Assembly: GCF_000829455.1 (NCBI RefSeq)
Contig: NZ_JXAK01000015.1
Location: 53,195 to 117,194, forward strand
Direction of reading: 5' to 3'
Length of the DNA stretch: 64,000 nt
DNA from: Gordoniibacillus kamchatkensis
Lineage (GTDB): Bacteria > Bacillota > Bacilli > Paenibacillales > NBRC-103111
The notes below the pieces were generated by a model. The model had not been told where the DNA came from. It was given only the letters and a program-made list of their open reading frames with translations, and did not search any database. Both the position numbers and the translations under genes were made by a program. Below, one piece after another: positions 1 through 7,372 of this stretch. The first letter of the stretch is position 1, and each line of letters opens with the position of its first letter.

Positions 1-352
1 CGGTGGGCACCATCATTGTGCTGAGAATCAGAATGAAAATGATTTTATTCCCTTTAAATCGGTGCTTGGCAAGCGTATAGCCGACGAGCGAAGCGAAAAA
101 CAATTCGCTGACGGTAACGACGATGGCCACAATAAAGCTGTTCCCGTACCAACGGACGTACTTGGTATGGGCAAATATATGTTGGTATGCTTCCAGGGTC
201 CAACTCTTCGGCAAAAATTTGAACGTATAAAATTCAGGCAACGTTTTAAAGGATGATAGAACCATCCAGACAAACGGCATGGCCACAACCAGGATTCCCA
301 CGCACAAGACGAAATGAATGACGATGGCAGCCCCGTCGACCCTCTTCCGCAT
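1..352 (-). CDS. Carbohydrate ABC transporter permease, MalG type (partial, N-terminal part only)
   Basis: Inner-membrane subunit of a sugar importer. The protein begins MRKRVDGAAIVIHFVLC, has a first membrane segment at about residues 9-30, then the usual periplasmic stretch (LSSFKTLPEFYTF) and the second membrane segment with GYTLAKHRFKGN. This order is typical of MalG/CUT1 permeases. The gene runs off the left edge of the window, so the EAA loop is not visible. The start is the ATG at 352, with AAAGGGG (360-366) about 7 bases upstream. An ATG at 360 opens a different frame of low-complexity, non-transporter sequence. It lies 14 bases after the stop of the other permease, so it is the third gene of the operon led by the binding protein at 2720. 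Substrate unknown. Confidence 0.85.
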   Translation of the reverse strand, partial: MRKRVDGAAIVIHFVLCVGILVVAMPFVWMVLSSFKTLPEFYTFKFLPKSWTLEAYQHIFAHTKYVRWYGNSFIVAIVVTVSELFFASLVGYTLAKHRFKGNKIIFILILSTMMVPT

Positions 353-366
353 CCCCGCATCCCCTT

Positions 367-1308
367 TCAGTAGTCATAAGTTCGGTTGATCAGCTTCATC
401 TGAAGGATCGTTACGATCAGAATCAAGATAAACAATACGACCGTTACCGCCGATGCAAACTGCAGATTGAAATTGTTGAAGCCTTGGTTATACACGTAAA
501 CGACAATGCTTAGCGTGCTGTTGAGAGGCCCGCCCGCCTGACCGCCGCTTCCCCCTGTCAGGTTGGCAATTTGCGTGAAGGTTTGCAGGGCGCCGATCAC
601 GCCGGTGACCGCCAAAAACACCAAAGTCGGATTGAGCAGAGGCCACGTGATGCGCCAGAACAACTGCCAAGGGCTGGCGCCGTCGATTCTCGCAGCTTCA
701 TAATAGCTCTTGGGAATGGACTCCAGACCGGCCATTGAAATAAGCGCGGCATATCCGGACGACTGCCAGATGATCACAATACTTACGGCGACGAGCGCCT
801 CACTCGGGCTTTTCAGCCACTGTTGGGCGGGGATGTGGAACAATTCGAGGAAGGCATTGATGAAACCGTTGTTCGGGTCGTACATAAGACGCCAAACCCA
901 GCTGATCGCTACGGCCGACGTAATATACGGGAGAAAATAAATCGTCCTGTACAATCCTTTGAATCGTTCAATCCTGCCGATCATCAAGGCGAGCACAATA
1001 CCGATCGCCAATTGGCTCGGAACGGTAATGATCACGTACAACAACGTGTTTGTAAGCGCATGCCAAAAATCGGGCGAAGCAAACATCTTTTGATAGTTGT
1101 ACAGCGTGAAACCGGATCCGTTCTTTTTGAAAAATGACATCGCGAACGCATAGATCGTCGGCGCAATGCGAATCCCGAGGAAAAACAACATGGGAATGGC
1201 CAAAAACGTGTACGCAGTGAGAGCCCGTTTGCTTTCCAGCGATCCACGGTTTGGCCAGTCGCGCAGCAACGATCTCATTTGGGGAGATTCAGGGGCCACT
1301 CGTTTCAC
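367..1308 (-). CDS. Carbohydrate ABC transporter permease, MalF/UgpA type
   Basis: Second membrane subunit of the sugar importer. Six hydrophobic segments are visible, and near the C-terminus the EAA loop that docks the ATPase reads EAARIDGASPWQLFWRITWP, the CUT1 consensus. An upstream ATG at 1371 is in frame, but that extension would be translated through the hairpin at 1338-1366. I prefer the GTG at 1308, preceded by AAGGTGG at 7 bases, which gives a protein of about 313 residues, normal for the family. The gene sits directly downstream of its binding protein. No ATPase is present; such importers usually share an MsmX-type ATPase encoded elsewhere. The sugar is not predictable from sequence. 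Confidence 0.85.
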   Translation of the reverse strand: MKRVAPESPQMRSLLRDWPNRGSLESKRALTAYTFLAIPMLFFLGIRIAPTIYAFAMSFFKKNGSGFTLYNYQKMFASPDFWHALTNTLLYVIITVPSQLAIGIVLALMIGRIERFKGLYRTIYFLPYITSAVAISWVWRLMYDPNNGFINAFLELFHIPAQQWLKSPSEALVAVSIVIIWQSSGYAALISMAGLESIPKSYYEAARIDGASPWQLFWRITWPLLNPTLVFLAVTGVIGALQTFTQIANLTGGSGGQAGGPLNSTLSIVVYVYNQGFNNFNLQFASAVTVVLFILILIVTILQMKLINRTYDY

Positions 1309-1337
1309 TGCCGCACCACCTTCCGAAGAGCTATTGG

Positions 1338-1366
1338 AATGCCGGGAACTTTGCGCTCCCGGCATT
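1338..1366 (-). other. Intercistronic hairpin between binding protein and permease
   Basis: Perfect 10-bp stem AATGCCGGGA / TCCCGGCATT with a 9-base loop, starting 17 bases after the stop of the binding-protein gene. There is no T-run, so it is more likely an mRNA-stabilising or partial attenuation element than a full terminator. Such elements keep the binding-protein message more abundant than the permease message. Confidence 0.6.
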
Positions 1367-1382
1367 GTCACTGCATGTGCAA

Positions 1383-2720
1383 TTAATTGGAATGCTGGCT
1401 GAAGTACTCGTCGCGTATTTCTTGCTGCTTCTTCACCAGATCGTTAAACGTTTTGTCGACAGGAGCTTTGTTCAATATTATCTCATTCGTCTTATCGATG
1501 ATCGCCTGTCTTTCATCCTTTTCATTGACGAAATACGTAGCGTGTGCGTCCTTAAGACCACTGACGAACGGACCGTATATCGGGTCTGCCTTAATCGAAG
1601 CGTCGTCCGACAAAGAAGCTGCGGCAGGCAGCTCGCCGACCTCTTTCAGCCACGTTTTCTGCGTTTCTTCGGAAATGAGGAATTTCAGAAACTTCTGCGC
1701 AGCTTCCAGTTTTTTGCCGGATACGCCTTTCGCAATGCCGTGCACCCAATAGGAGCCGAAGTTCGATTTTAAGCCGCCGGGATCTTTTGTCGGCAAAGTG
1801 GTTACTCCCCACTCGGCAGCCGTATCTTTCTTGAGCGATTGGATGGCGAAGGAACCGTCGATGATCATGCCGGCTTTGCCGGATTTAAACGCTGTCTCAT
1901 AATCCGTGTTGAAGTTGGGATCGCCGATTTTGTCTTTGGTAAACCAATCCATGTAATACTGGAATGCGGCAAGACCTTGCGGAGAGGAGTTCCACAGCAC
2001 CTTCTTATGGTCGTCGCTGAACGGGGTCACTCCCCACTGACGAAGCAGCACTTCTTCGAATACGTGGTAGCCCTGGCCGCTTACATCCGGCGCGAATCCT
2101 TCCTGCTCCAGCTTGCCGTTGTTGTACACGGTCATCTTTTGCGCGTAACTGATCAATTCATCCCACGTCTTGGGCGGGCTATTCGGATCTAGACCCGCCT
2201 TCTTGAACATATCTTTGTTATAGAACAAAGCGAGGGACCGTACTGCAGTCGGAACGGCGTAGTACTTTCCGTCGATCTGAGATTCTTTGACCATTGGTAT
2301 GTAATATTTCTCGATATCCGCTTTGCTCATGAAGCTTTCCGGAAGAGGCTGCAAAATGCCATCCTGCACGTATTGCGGCAGCCATCCGTAGTACAGGTTC
2401 AGAACGTCCGGACCGTTTTTGGCGTTTGTGGCTGCGGTTACCTTCTGGTTGTATTGGTCGTACGGGAAATCTTGCGCCACAACTTTGATATTCGGATTTT
2501 GCTTTTGAAACTCCTCGATCAGCTTCTGAATCAAAGTCACTTTAGCGGGGAAACTGTACTGCCAATACGTGATCGTTACCGGCTCCGAGTTGGAACTAGA
2601 ACTCGAGTTCGGGCTCGAACCCGAGCCGGGACCGCCTTCGGCAGGCTTGGAGCTGCACCCGGCGAGAACCGATAAGGCCAAAACAGATGCTGCCGCCGTA
2701 ACTCTAACTTTACCCAACAT
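1383..2720 (-). CDS. Sugar ABC transporter substrate-binding lipoprotein (family 1)
   Basis: Extracellular solute-binding protein of 445 residues, first gene of the operon. It has a lipoprotein signal peptide (MLGKVRVTAAASVLALSVLAGCSS, shown here in two parts: charged start, then hydrophobic core ending in lipobox LAGC), so the mature protein starts at a lipid-modified Cys near residue 22. A Ser/Asn/Gly-rich linker follows. The body carries family-1 hallmarks: ITYWQYSF, NPNIKVVAQDFPYDQYNQK, DVLNLYYGWLPQY, a KAGMIIDGSFA stretch and ETQKTW near the end. The promoter at 2819-2847 and a cre-like box lie upstream. Ligand unknown; a plant or microbial oligosaccharide is the generic expectation. Confidence 0.9.
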   Translation of the reverse strand: MLGKVRVTAAASVLALSVLAGCSSKPAEGGPGSGSSPNSSSSSNSEPVTITYWQYSFPAKVTLIQKLIEEFQKQNPNIKVVAQDFPYDQYNQKVTAATNAKNGPDVLNLYYGWLPQYVQDGILQPLPESFMSKADIEKYYIPMVKESQIDGKYYAVPTAVRSLALFYNKDMFKKAGLDPNSPPKTWDELISYAQKMTVYNNGKLEQEGFAPDVSGQGYHVFEEVLLRQWGVTPFSDDHKKVLWNSSPQGLAAFQYYMDWFTKDKIGDPNFNTDYETAFKSGKAGMIIDGSFAIQSLKKDTAAEWGVTTLPTKDPGGLKSNFGSYWVHGIAKGVSGKKLEAAQKFLKFLISEETQKTWLKEVGELPAAASLSDDASIKADPIYGPFVSGLKDAHATYFVNEKDERQAIIDKTNEIILNKAPVDKTFNDLVKKQQEIRDEYFSQHSN

Positions 2721-2818
2721 TCAAAAACCCCCCTTAATGAATTAGGATGAATGAAGAATGCTCGCTGACACGCCCTGGAACGTTTCTTAACTTTCCGAAT
2801 AAAGAGATTTCACCTTGG

Positions 2819-2847
2819 ATTATAAACTACGCCACCTTGCCCGTCAA
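2819..2847 (-). promoter_or_regulatory. Sigma-A promoter of the sugar importer operon
   Basis: On the minus strand TTGACG (2847-2842), a 17-base spacer, then TATAAT (2824-2819). This is near-consensus for sigma-A. It leaves a leader of roughly 90 bases before the ATG at 2720. Confidence 0.75.
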
Positions 2848-2863
2848 ATAGAAAATATGGATG

Positions 2864-2877
2864 ATATAGCGCTTTCA
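2864..2877 (-). promoter_or_regulatory. cre-like box (CcpA)
   Basis: Minus strand reads TGAAAGCGCTATAT, matching the catabolite-responsive element TGNAANCGNWWNCA except for the last two bases. It lies just upstream of the -35 of the importer promoter and just before the -35 of the divergent plus-strand promoter, so one CcpA dimer could act on both. Confidence 0.5.
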
Positions 2878-2880
2878 TTG

Positions 2881-2909
2881 TTGACATGCCAAGGTTATCC
2901 GCATAAAAT
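2881..2909 (+). promoter_or_regulatory. Sigma-A promoter of the ArgH-like operon
   Basis: TTGACA (2881-2886), exactly 17 bases, TAAAAT (2904-2909). It is divergent from the importer promoter. The leader to the ATG at 3057 is about 140 bases. No recognisable riboswitch was found in it. Confidence 0.7.
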
Positions 2910-3056
2910 ATGGATGTAAATGGCATCCGGCAACTATGGGGCTGAAACCCGGGGGAGTGGTGGGAGCACACTTGCATTTATTAATAAACTTAATTAACTT
3001 ATGTGAACCGGAGCCGCATTATTGAAACGCAGAATGCACGCTGAGGAGGACAAGCA

Positions 3057-4561
3057 ATGAACGTACGACAAAGCATTCTAAACAGCGAAGGACAGTGCTT
3101 TCCAGGCGCCACTTATACCGAGGTTGTATTGGCCCCCGCATACGACAACCAAAAGTCAGTCTTATTGGAGCCTATGATCGCGATCCACAAGGCCCATCTT
3201 ATTATGCTTGTCGAGCAATCTTTGCTTACTCGCGAGCAGGCGGCTCCGATTATGGATGCTATCCGCGCGCTGGATCTTCCGCGCATTCAACAGACCCCCT
3301 ATGACGGCACCTTCGAGGACCTGTTCTTTCTCGTGGAGCATCAAATTATGGAGAGGGCAGGAGAAATCGGCGGAAGCTGCATTTGGCCAGAAGCCGCAAC
3401 GACATGGGCGTTGCGATGTATCGCCTGACTTTGCGCAACAAGCTGATTGCTGTTCTGCGGTCCGCCGGAGTTTTGTTGCAAACGTTGCTGGACACGGCCG
3501 AAAACCATGTCGATACGGTCATGCTCGGCTATACCCATACGCAGCAGGCTCAACCGATGACATTCGCCCATTATCTGATCGCCGTATTTGATTCCGTAAG
3601 CCGTGACGTTAAACGGCTTCAAGCCGCATATGAGACCTGCAACCGCAGTCCTTTGGGCGCTGCCGCACTGACGACGTCCGGGTTTCCGGTCAGCCGTTCG
3701 CGGGTAGCCGAGCTGCTTGGCTTTAACGGCCTTGTCGAAAATTCTTATGATGCTATCGGCGGAGCGGATTACCTTGGTGAAGCCGCTGCCGCCCTACAGC
3801 TATCTTTTCTTGGCATCGGCCGCTTTGTCCAGGATTTGCTGCTGTGGTCGACGCAAGAATTTGCCGCGATCCGCGTCGCCGATCCGTACGTGCAAATCAG
3901 CTCCATCATGCCGCAGAAGCGGAACCCAGTCTCCCTAGAACACATCCGTTCGCTCAGTTCTAGCGGAGTCGGCACCGCTTCCACGGTTTTGCAGATGCTG
4001 CACAATACCCCGTTCGGCGATATAGTCGATACGGAAGACGACTTGCAGCCACATCTCTGGCACAGCCTTAAATTGTCGGAGCAGTTATTCCGCCTTTTGT
4101 CCGTAGTGGTAGGAACGCTGGAAGTAAACAGAGAGCTGCTGCTCGAGCGGGCAAGGCGCAGCTTTGCAACCATCACAGAGCTAGCCGACACCCTTGTACG
4201 CGAGAAAAACGTTCCATTCCGCAGTGCGCACTCTATTGCAAGCGCCGTGGTCAAGGCGGCTCTGTCCCGTCAATTGGACGCTTCGCAGGTTACCGGCGAA
4301 CTGGTTGACGAAGTAGCCGAGCAAGTTACCGGCCATCGGCTCGGCGTATCGCCGGAATTGGTTGCCCGGGCGATGGATCCCGTACATTTTGTTCAGATTC
4401 GCAAGCTGCCGGGAGGTCCAGCTTCGACCGAGATGCGGCGAACGATCGAAGAGCGTAAACAAACCCTGAAGGCCGCCAAATCCTGGTTAGACGAACAAAC
4501 GAAGCATACGGACCAAGCCGACGCCGAGCTAAACCGGATCACTGAGGAATGGAACCTGTAA
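3057..4561 (+). pseudogene. Argininosuccinate lyase-like enzyme, interrupted by one frameshift
   Basis: Member of the fumarase/aspartase superfamily, which removes fumarate from N-substituted substrates by elimination. The first part (3057-about 3375) reads up to AGEIGG; the second, in another frame (from about 3377), resumes at KLHLARSRNDMGVAMYR, the conserved ArgH segment, and runs to the stop at 4561. Adding one A after GGCGGA at about 3375 restores a single protein of about 501 residues. The superfamily signature is SSIMPQKRNPVSLEH near residue 290, with KRNPV where ArgH usually has KKNPD, so it may be a paralogue that is not used for arginine synthesis. ATG 3057 has GAGGAGG-like RBS sequence upstream. 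The lesion may be an assembly error. The next gene starts 1 base after its stop. Confidence 0.75.
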
Positions 4562-4562
4562 C

Positions 4563-4725
4563 ATGAAAAGGGTTCCGCTACTCGCCATTGATGCCGGAGG
4601 AACGAGCTACCGTGCACTGCTAAGCACATTGGAAGGAATATTATCCAATACGCGGAAGGCGGCCCGTGCAACTATCAGAGCGTCGGGGTCAATCAGGCCA
4701 AGGAAAATTGGAGGGTGGGAACGAT
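4563..4725 (+). pseudogene. Remnant of a BadF/BadG-type (N-acetylglucosamine kinase-like) ATPase
   Basis: The reading frame opens MKRVPLLAIDAGGTSYRALL, the phosphate-1 motif (DAGGT) of the ASKHA/BadF kinase family. It then loses frame near 4640, where one base appears missing. The next frame continues IIQYAEGGPCNYQSVG and VNQAKEN, as in intact family members. After about 50 codons, where an intact gene would need about 300, the sequence runs into the RBS of yojF. The gene is therefore both frameshifted and truncated, and the deletion junction lies near 4705. This is inferred from remembered family motifs, not from an alignment. Confidence 0.6.
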
Positions 4726-5091
4726 ATGCAGCCCATTAATAAAGCGGATGTTCAAGAAAAATTGAATCAATTGGTGAACCAAGACGTCTATATTCATCTT
4801 GAGACTACAACCGGGTCGTACGCTTGCTTGCAAGGAGAAAAGGCTGTGTCGGTGTGCGCCTACATTCGCAACGGAAAGGTGAACTACCAGCGCGGCCAAA
4901 TAACTGGCAGCGGGCCTTACCGGGTCGGTCTTAAGATGCAGGATGGTTGGGTATACGCCGAAGGACTGACTGATTTTGAAGTGATGGACGGGGAAAAGCT
5001 GCTTCTGGCCGGGCACGATGATCAAGGACAACTGGGAATCGCGCTGCAGATCAGTCCAGAGCCTTTCAAAAATGATTCCGGAAGGGAGTAA
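4726..5091 (+). CDS. yojF: YojF family protein (DUF1806), bacillithiol-associated
   Basis: Small soluble protein of 121 residues. It matches the Bacillus YojF family throughout: NQDVYIHLETTTGSYA near the start, AYIRNGKVNYQRG, YRVGLKMQDGWVYAEGLT, and LLLAGHDDQGQLGIALQISP at the end. The biochemical role is not established. The gene is typically paired with bshB2, and that holds here: the stop is 6 bases before bshB2. I use the ATG at 4726, with GGAGGG 10 bases upstream, rather than an upstream in-frame start that would lie inside the kinase remnant. It probably shares the 2881 promoter. Confidence 0.85.
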   Translation: MQPINKADVQEKLNQLVNQDVYIHLETTTGSYACLQGEKAVSVCAYIRNGKVNYQRGQITGSGPYRVGLKMQDGWVYAEGLTDFEVMDGEKLLLAGHDDQGQLGIALQISPEPFKNDSGRE

Positions 5092-5097
5092 CTGTCT

Positions 5098-5790
5098 ATG
5101 AATCGACCTGTTTTGGCTGTATTTCCTCACCCCGACGACGAATCGTTCGGCAAGGCCGGCGCGCTTGCGCTTCACGCGCAGGAGGGGACGCCGATTACGC
5201 TGATTTGCGCAACTTCGGGGCAAATGGGCCGCCGTATGGGCAATCCGTTTTTCGCCAATCGGGAAACGCTGCCGTTAATTCGCGAGAAGGAATTGAAGGA
5301 TGCTTGCGAGGCTATCGGCATTCATGACCTGCGCATGTGGAGGCTTCTGGACAAGACGTTGCAGTTCGAGGATCCGGAGGAGCTCGCCGATCGCATTTTC
5401 CAAGTGATACTGGAAATTCGTCCGTTCCGCATTTACACCTACTATCCGGAACACGGCGTACATCCCGATCATGATGCGCTCGCCGAGGCTACGATCCGTG
5501 CGGCCAGCCGCCTTCCCTTGAACGAAAGACCGGAAATTTATGGCTCCGCCTTCTCCAAAAACTGCATGGAGGTTTTGGGACCGCCTGACATTATCATAGA
5601 CGTGTCGAGCGTGCTGGATAAAAAGATGGCCGCGATTCGCGCGCATCGCTCCCAGTCGGAAGTGATGACCAAAAAAATAGATGAAGAGCTCGCTGCCAAC
5701 GCCGCCCGGAAGGATGAGATTCTCGCCTCGCAGATGAAAGAGCAATTCTGGACCTATCGCTGGCCTGAGGAGCTCGTGACACGCCGATGA
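5098..5790 (+). CDS. bshB2: Bacillithiol biosynthesis deacetylase BshB2 (LmbE/PIG-L family)
   Basis: Zinc-dependent N-deacetylase that converts N-acetylglucosaminyl-malate to glucosaminyl-malate, the second step of bacillithiol synthesis; it acts in the cytoplasm. Visible motifs are PHPDDE (residues 11-16, zinc ligands and catalytic Asp) and VHPDHD near residue 121 (third zinc ligand region). The length, 230 residues, is normal. Its neighbour yojF supports BshB2 rather than a different PIG-L deacetylase. The stop overlaps the ATG of a GH4-like stub in an ATGA arrangement. An alternative is a deacetylase for another amino sugar, given the kinase remnant upstream. Confidence 0.85.
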   Translation: MNRPVLAVFPHPDDESFGKAGALALHAQEGTPITLICATSGQMGRRMGNPFFANRETLPLIREKELKDACEAIGIHDLRMWRLLDKTLQFEDPEELADRIFQVILEIRPFRIYTYYPEHGVHPDHDALAEATIRAASRLPLNERPEIYGSAFSKNCMEVLGPPDIIIDVSSVLDKKMAAIRAHRSQSEVMTKKIDEELAANAARKDEILASQMKEQFWTYRWPEELVTRR

Positions 5791-5858
5791 GCAAAAAGCC
5801 GAAGATCGTCATTATCGGGGCCGGCAGCGTCAAGCTTTACAAATTTTTTAGGAATTAA
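5787..5858 (+). pseudogene. Truncated start of a GH4-like NAD-dependent glycosidase
   Basis: The reading frame MSKKPKIVIIGAGSVKLYKF ends after 23 codons. KIVIIGAGS is the Rossmann entry used by glycoside hydrolase family 4 (6-phospho-glucosidases and alpha-galactosidases), which need NAD. The ATGA overlap with bshB2 shows it was once translationally coupled. The sequence then diverges into AT-rich non-coding DNA, so the rest of the gene (about 420 codons) appears deleted. A short random ORF is possible, but the motif and the coupling argue against it. Confidence 0.5.
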
Positions 5859-5916
5859 TGGCGCTGAATAAGCTCCATCTTCCTCAATTTCAGCAATAAC
5901 CCACCTCGGAATTTAA

Positions 5917-5946
5917 AGCCCCTTGCCTCAAGTCCGGCAAGGGGCT
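5917..5946. terminator. Bidirectional hairpin terminator
   Basis: Perfect 11-bp stem AGCCCCTTGCC / GGCAAGGGGCT with an 8-base loop. Minus-strand transcripts run into TTTAAATT and plus-strand ones into GTTGT. It closes the yojF-bshB2 operon and probably the minus-strand unit at 6115. Confidence 0.75.
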
Positions 5947-5950
5947 GTTG

Positions 5951-6088
5951 TCATAAAGGTCCATAAATATATTGCCGCAGTTCGTCCATCACGTTCGGTG
6001 TCCACTCGATGCATTCGAACACCAGCGCGTCCGGATGAAGAGTAAAAAAGAGGATAAGGTTGCCGACATTGCCGAACGCCAGCAACAT
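5951..6088 (-). CDS. Short unrecognised ORF, possibly a C-terminal gene remnant
   Basis: 45 codons: begins MLLAFGNVGNLILFF and ends ELRQYIYGPL. Composition looks coding (HPDALVFECIEWTPNVMDE), but I recognise no family, there is no convincing RBS, and a stop codon stands two codons upstream in frame. It lies between the terminator and the dehydrogenase. It may be the tail of a lost gene. Confidence 0.25.
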   Translation of the reverse strand: MLLAFGNVGNLILFFTLHPDALVFECIEWTPNVMDELRQYIYGPL

Positions 6089-6114
6089 TATCCCCTATCT
6101 CAAACCGGACTCCG

Positions 6115-7125
6115 CTAGCTGATCTTGATCTGCACTTTCAAATCGCTCGCATCTCTCGGTCCGTGCAAATAGGCTGCCGTCTCTTCCAGCGATATTTCCC
6201 TGGAAATTAAAGAAGCCACGTCGATTCGGCCGGACTCCACCCAGCGGAAAGCAGGCAGGAACGTATGGTTGATCGCCATCGAACCGATCATCGTCCAGTC
6301 TTTGTTGTACAGCTGAAACGGCTCGATTTCGATGATCGCGTCCTTGGGCGTTACCCCGAACTGCAAATACTTCGCGCCCTTCCCCATAAAACGAAGCGCT
6401 TGCCGAATGACGCCCGGAATGCCCGTCGCATCGACCACGATATCGAAGCCGCCGTTCCGCTCAGCCAGCTCTTGCTCAAGCGCCTCATCGCTGCTCAAAA
6501 TGCCGCGGGTCGCACCGCGCGCGATCGCCATATCCAGCTTGTTTTGCGATATGTCGACGACGGCAAGCTCCGATACTCCCGAATGCGACAACGCCTGAAC
6601 GAGCTGCTGGCCCATCGCCCCGGCGCCGAACAAAATCGCTCTCTCCCCGGCCTTGGCGCCGAGACGGTTCATCGCATGTACGACACAGGCCATCGGTTCG
6701 ACGAACGCGCCCTCGGCAAACGACATCGCATCCGGAAGCTTGACGACATTTCCGGCGGGAACGCGCACAAATTCGGCCATGCTGCCGTCCACCGTGTTGC
6801 CGAGCGCCCCCCAATTGTCGCATTGGTTGCCCAGCCCGATTTGGCAGTAAGGGCACTCCCCGCAAAACAATGACGGATCGGCCGTTACGCGATCTCCGGG
6901 GCTGAGCCCTTTAACCCCTTCGCCGACAGCATGAACGATCCCGGAAAACTCGTGGCCCGGTATGATCGGGTACGGCGACAAAAACTCTCCTCTGTAAATG
7001 TGGATATCCGTCCCGCATATGCCTACATTCGCCACCTGAATCGTCACTTCGCCGCGGCCCGGCTCCGGGTACGGGACTTCCTTGATGACCGCCTGATAAG
7101 GGGCTTCAATAACGAGCGCTTTCAT
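6115..7125 (-). CDS. Zinc-dependent medium-chain alcohol/polyol dehydrogenase
   Basis: Cytoplasmic NAD(P)-dependent oxidoreductase of about 336 residues, of the sorbitol/threonine dehydrogenase kind. The order is as expected: CGTDIH (catalytic zinc Cys), GHEFSG (zinc His and Glu), then a structural zinc cluster CGECPYCQIGLGNQC, and the nucleotide-binding stretch ILFGAGAMGQQLVQAL. The start is the ATG at 7125 with AAGGAGGAG upstream; an upstream in-frame start at 7167 would add 14 residues unlike the family. It is expressed from its own promoter (7233-7261) with a LacI-type operator over the start site, which suggests control by a sugar or polyol. The substrate is likely a sugar alcohol but is not determined by the sequence. 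Confidence 0.88.
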   Translation of the reverse strand: MKALVIEAPYQAVIKEVPYPEPGRGEVTIQVANVGICGTDIHIYRGEFLSPYPIIPGHEFSGIVHAVGEGVKGLSPGDRVTADPSLFCGECPYCQIGLGNQCDNWGALGNTVDGSMAEFVRVPAGNVVKLPDAMSFAEGAFVEPMACVVHAMNRLGAKAGERAILFGAGAMGQQLVQALSHSGVSELAVVDISQNKLDMAIARGATRGILSSDEALEQELAERNGGFDIVVDATGIPGVIRQALRFMGKGAKYLQFGVTPKDAIIEIEPFQLYNKDWTMIGSMAINHTFLPAFRWVESGRIDVASLISREISLEETAAYLHGPRDASDLKVQIKIS

Positions 7126-7209
7126 GATCGGCTCCTCCTTGGTTCCGTACGATGATCTTGCAGACATAAATGCATTTTAACCGACAGCTCAGAGCTGAGT
7201 TACCGCCCA

Positions 7210-7227
7210 TGTGTAATCGTTTACACA
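7210..7227. promoter_or_regulatory. LacI/GalR-type operator
   Basis: TGTGTAATCGTTTACACA, an 18-bp near-perfect palindrome with the central CG typical of LacI-family sites. It lies immediately downstream of the -10 at 7233-7238, so a bound repressor would block initiation of the dehydrogenase gene. No LacI-family gene is in the window. Confidence 0.65.
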
Positions 7228-7232
7228 AACCC

Positions 7233-7261
7233 ATTATAAAATCAATCCGCGCCGCTGTCAA
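7233..7261 (-). promoter_or_regulatory. Consensus sigma-A promoter of the dehydrogenase
   Basis: Minus strand TTGACA (7261-7256), 17-base spacer, TATAAT (7238-7233): a perfect consensus promoter, consistent with strong expression held off by a repressor. Confidence 0.85.
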
Positions 7262-7372
7262 TAAACGGATCGGTCGTTTAAGCCAATTGTCATGCCGGCT
7301 GCGGCCGGCCGGCACGGCGAGAAGCAAGCCGGCCGTTCCGCACCCGTATGCAGCCGAACAGAGGCCGCCCCG

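Larger units (their letters stand above)
2852..2916. repeat. Pair of identical 12-bp direct repeats in the divergent promoter region
   Basis: AAAATATGGATG occurs at 2852-2863 and again at 2905-2916, 53 bp apart (about five helical turns). One copy abuts the cre-like box and the other covers the -10 of the plus-strand promoter. It may be a two-site operator for an unknown regulator. Confidence 0.5.

Noticed and set aside
28..360. 110-codon frame from ATG 360 as the first gene
   Set aside because: Wrong frame: the frame from ATG 352 encodes a clear MalG-type permease with an RBS.
2910..3056. Riboswitch in the leader of the ArgH-like operon
   Set aside because: GC-rich patch around 2938-2975 matches no aptamer I know, and no terminator or RBS-masking helix is apparent.
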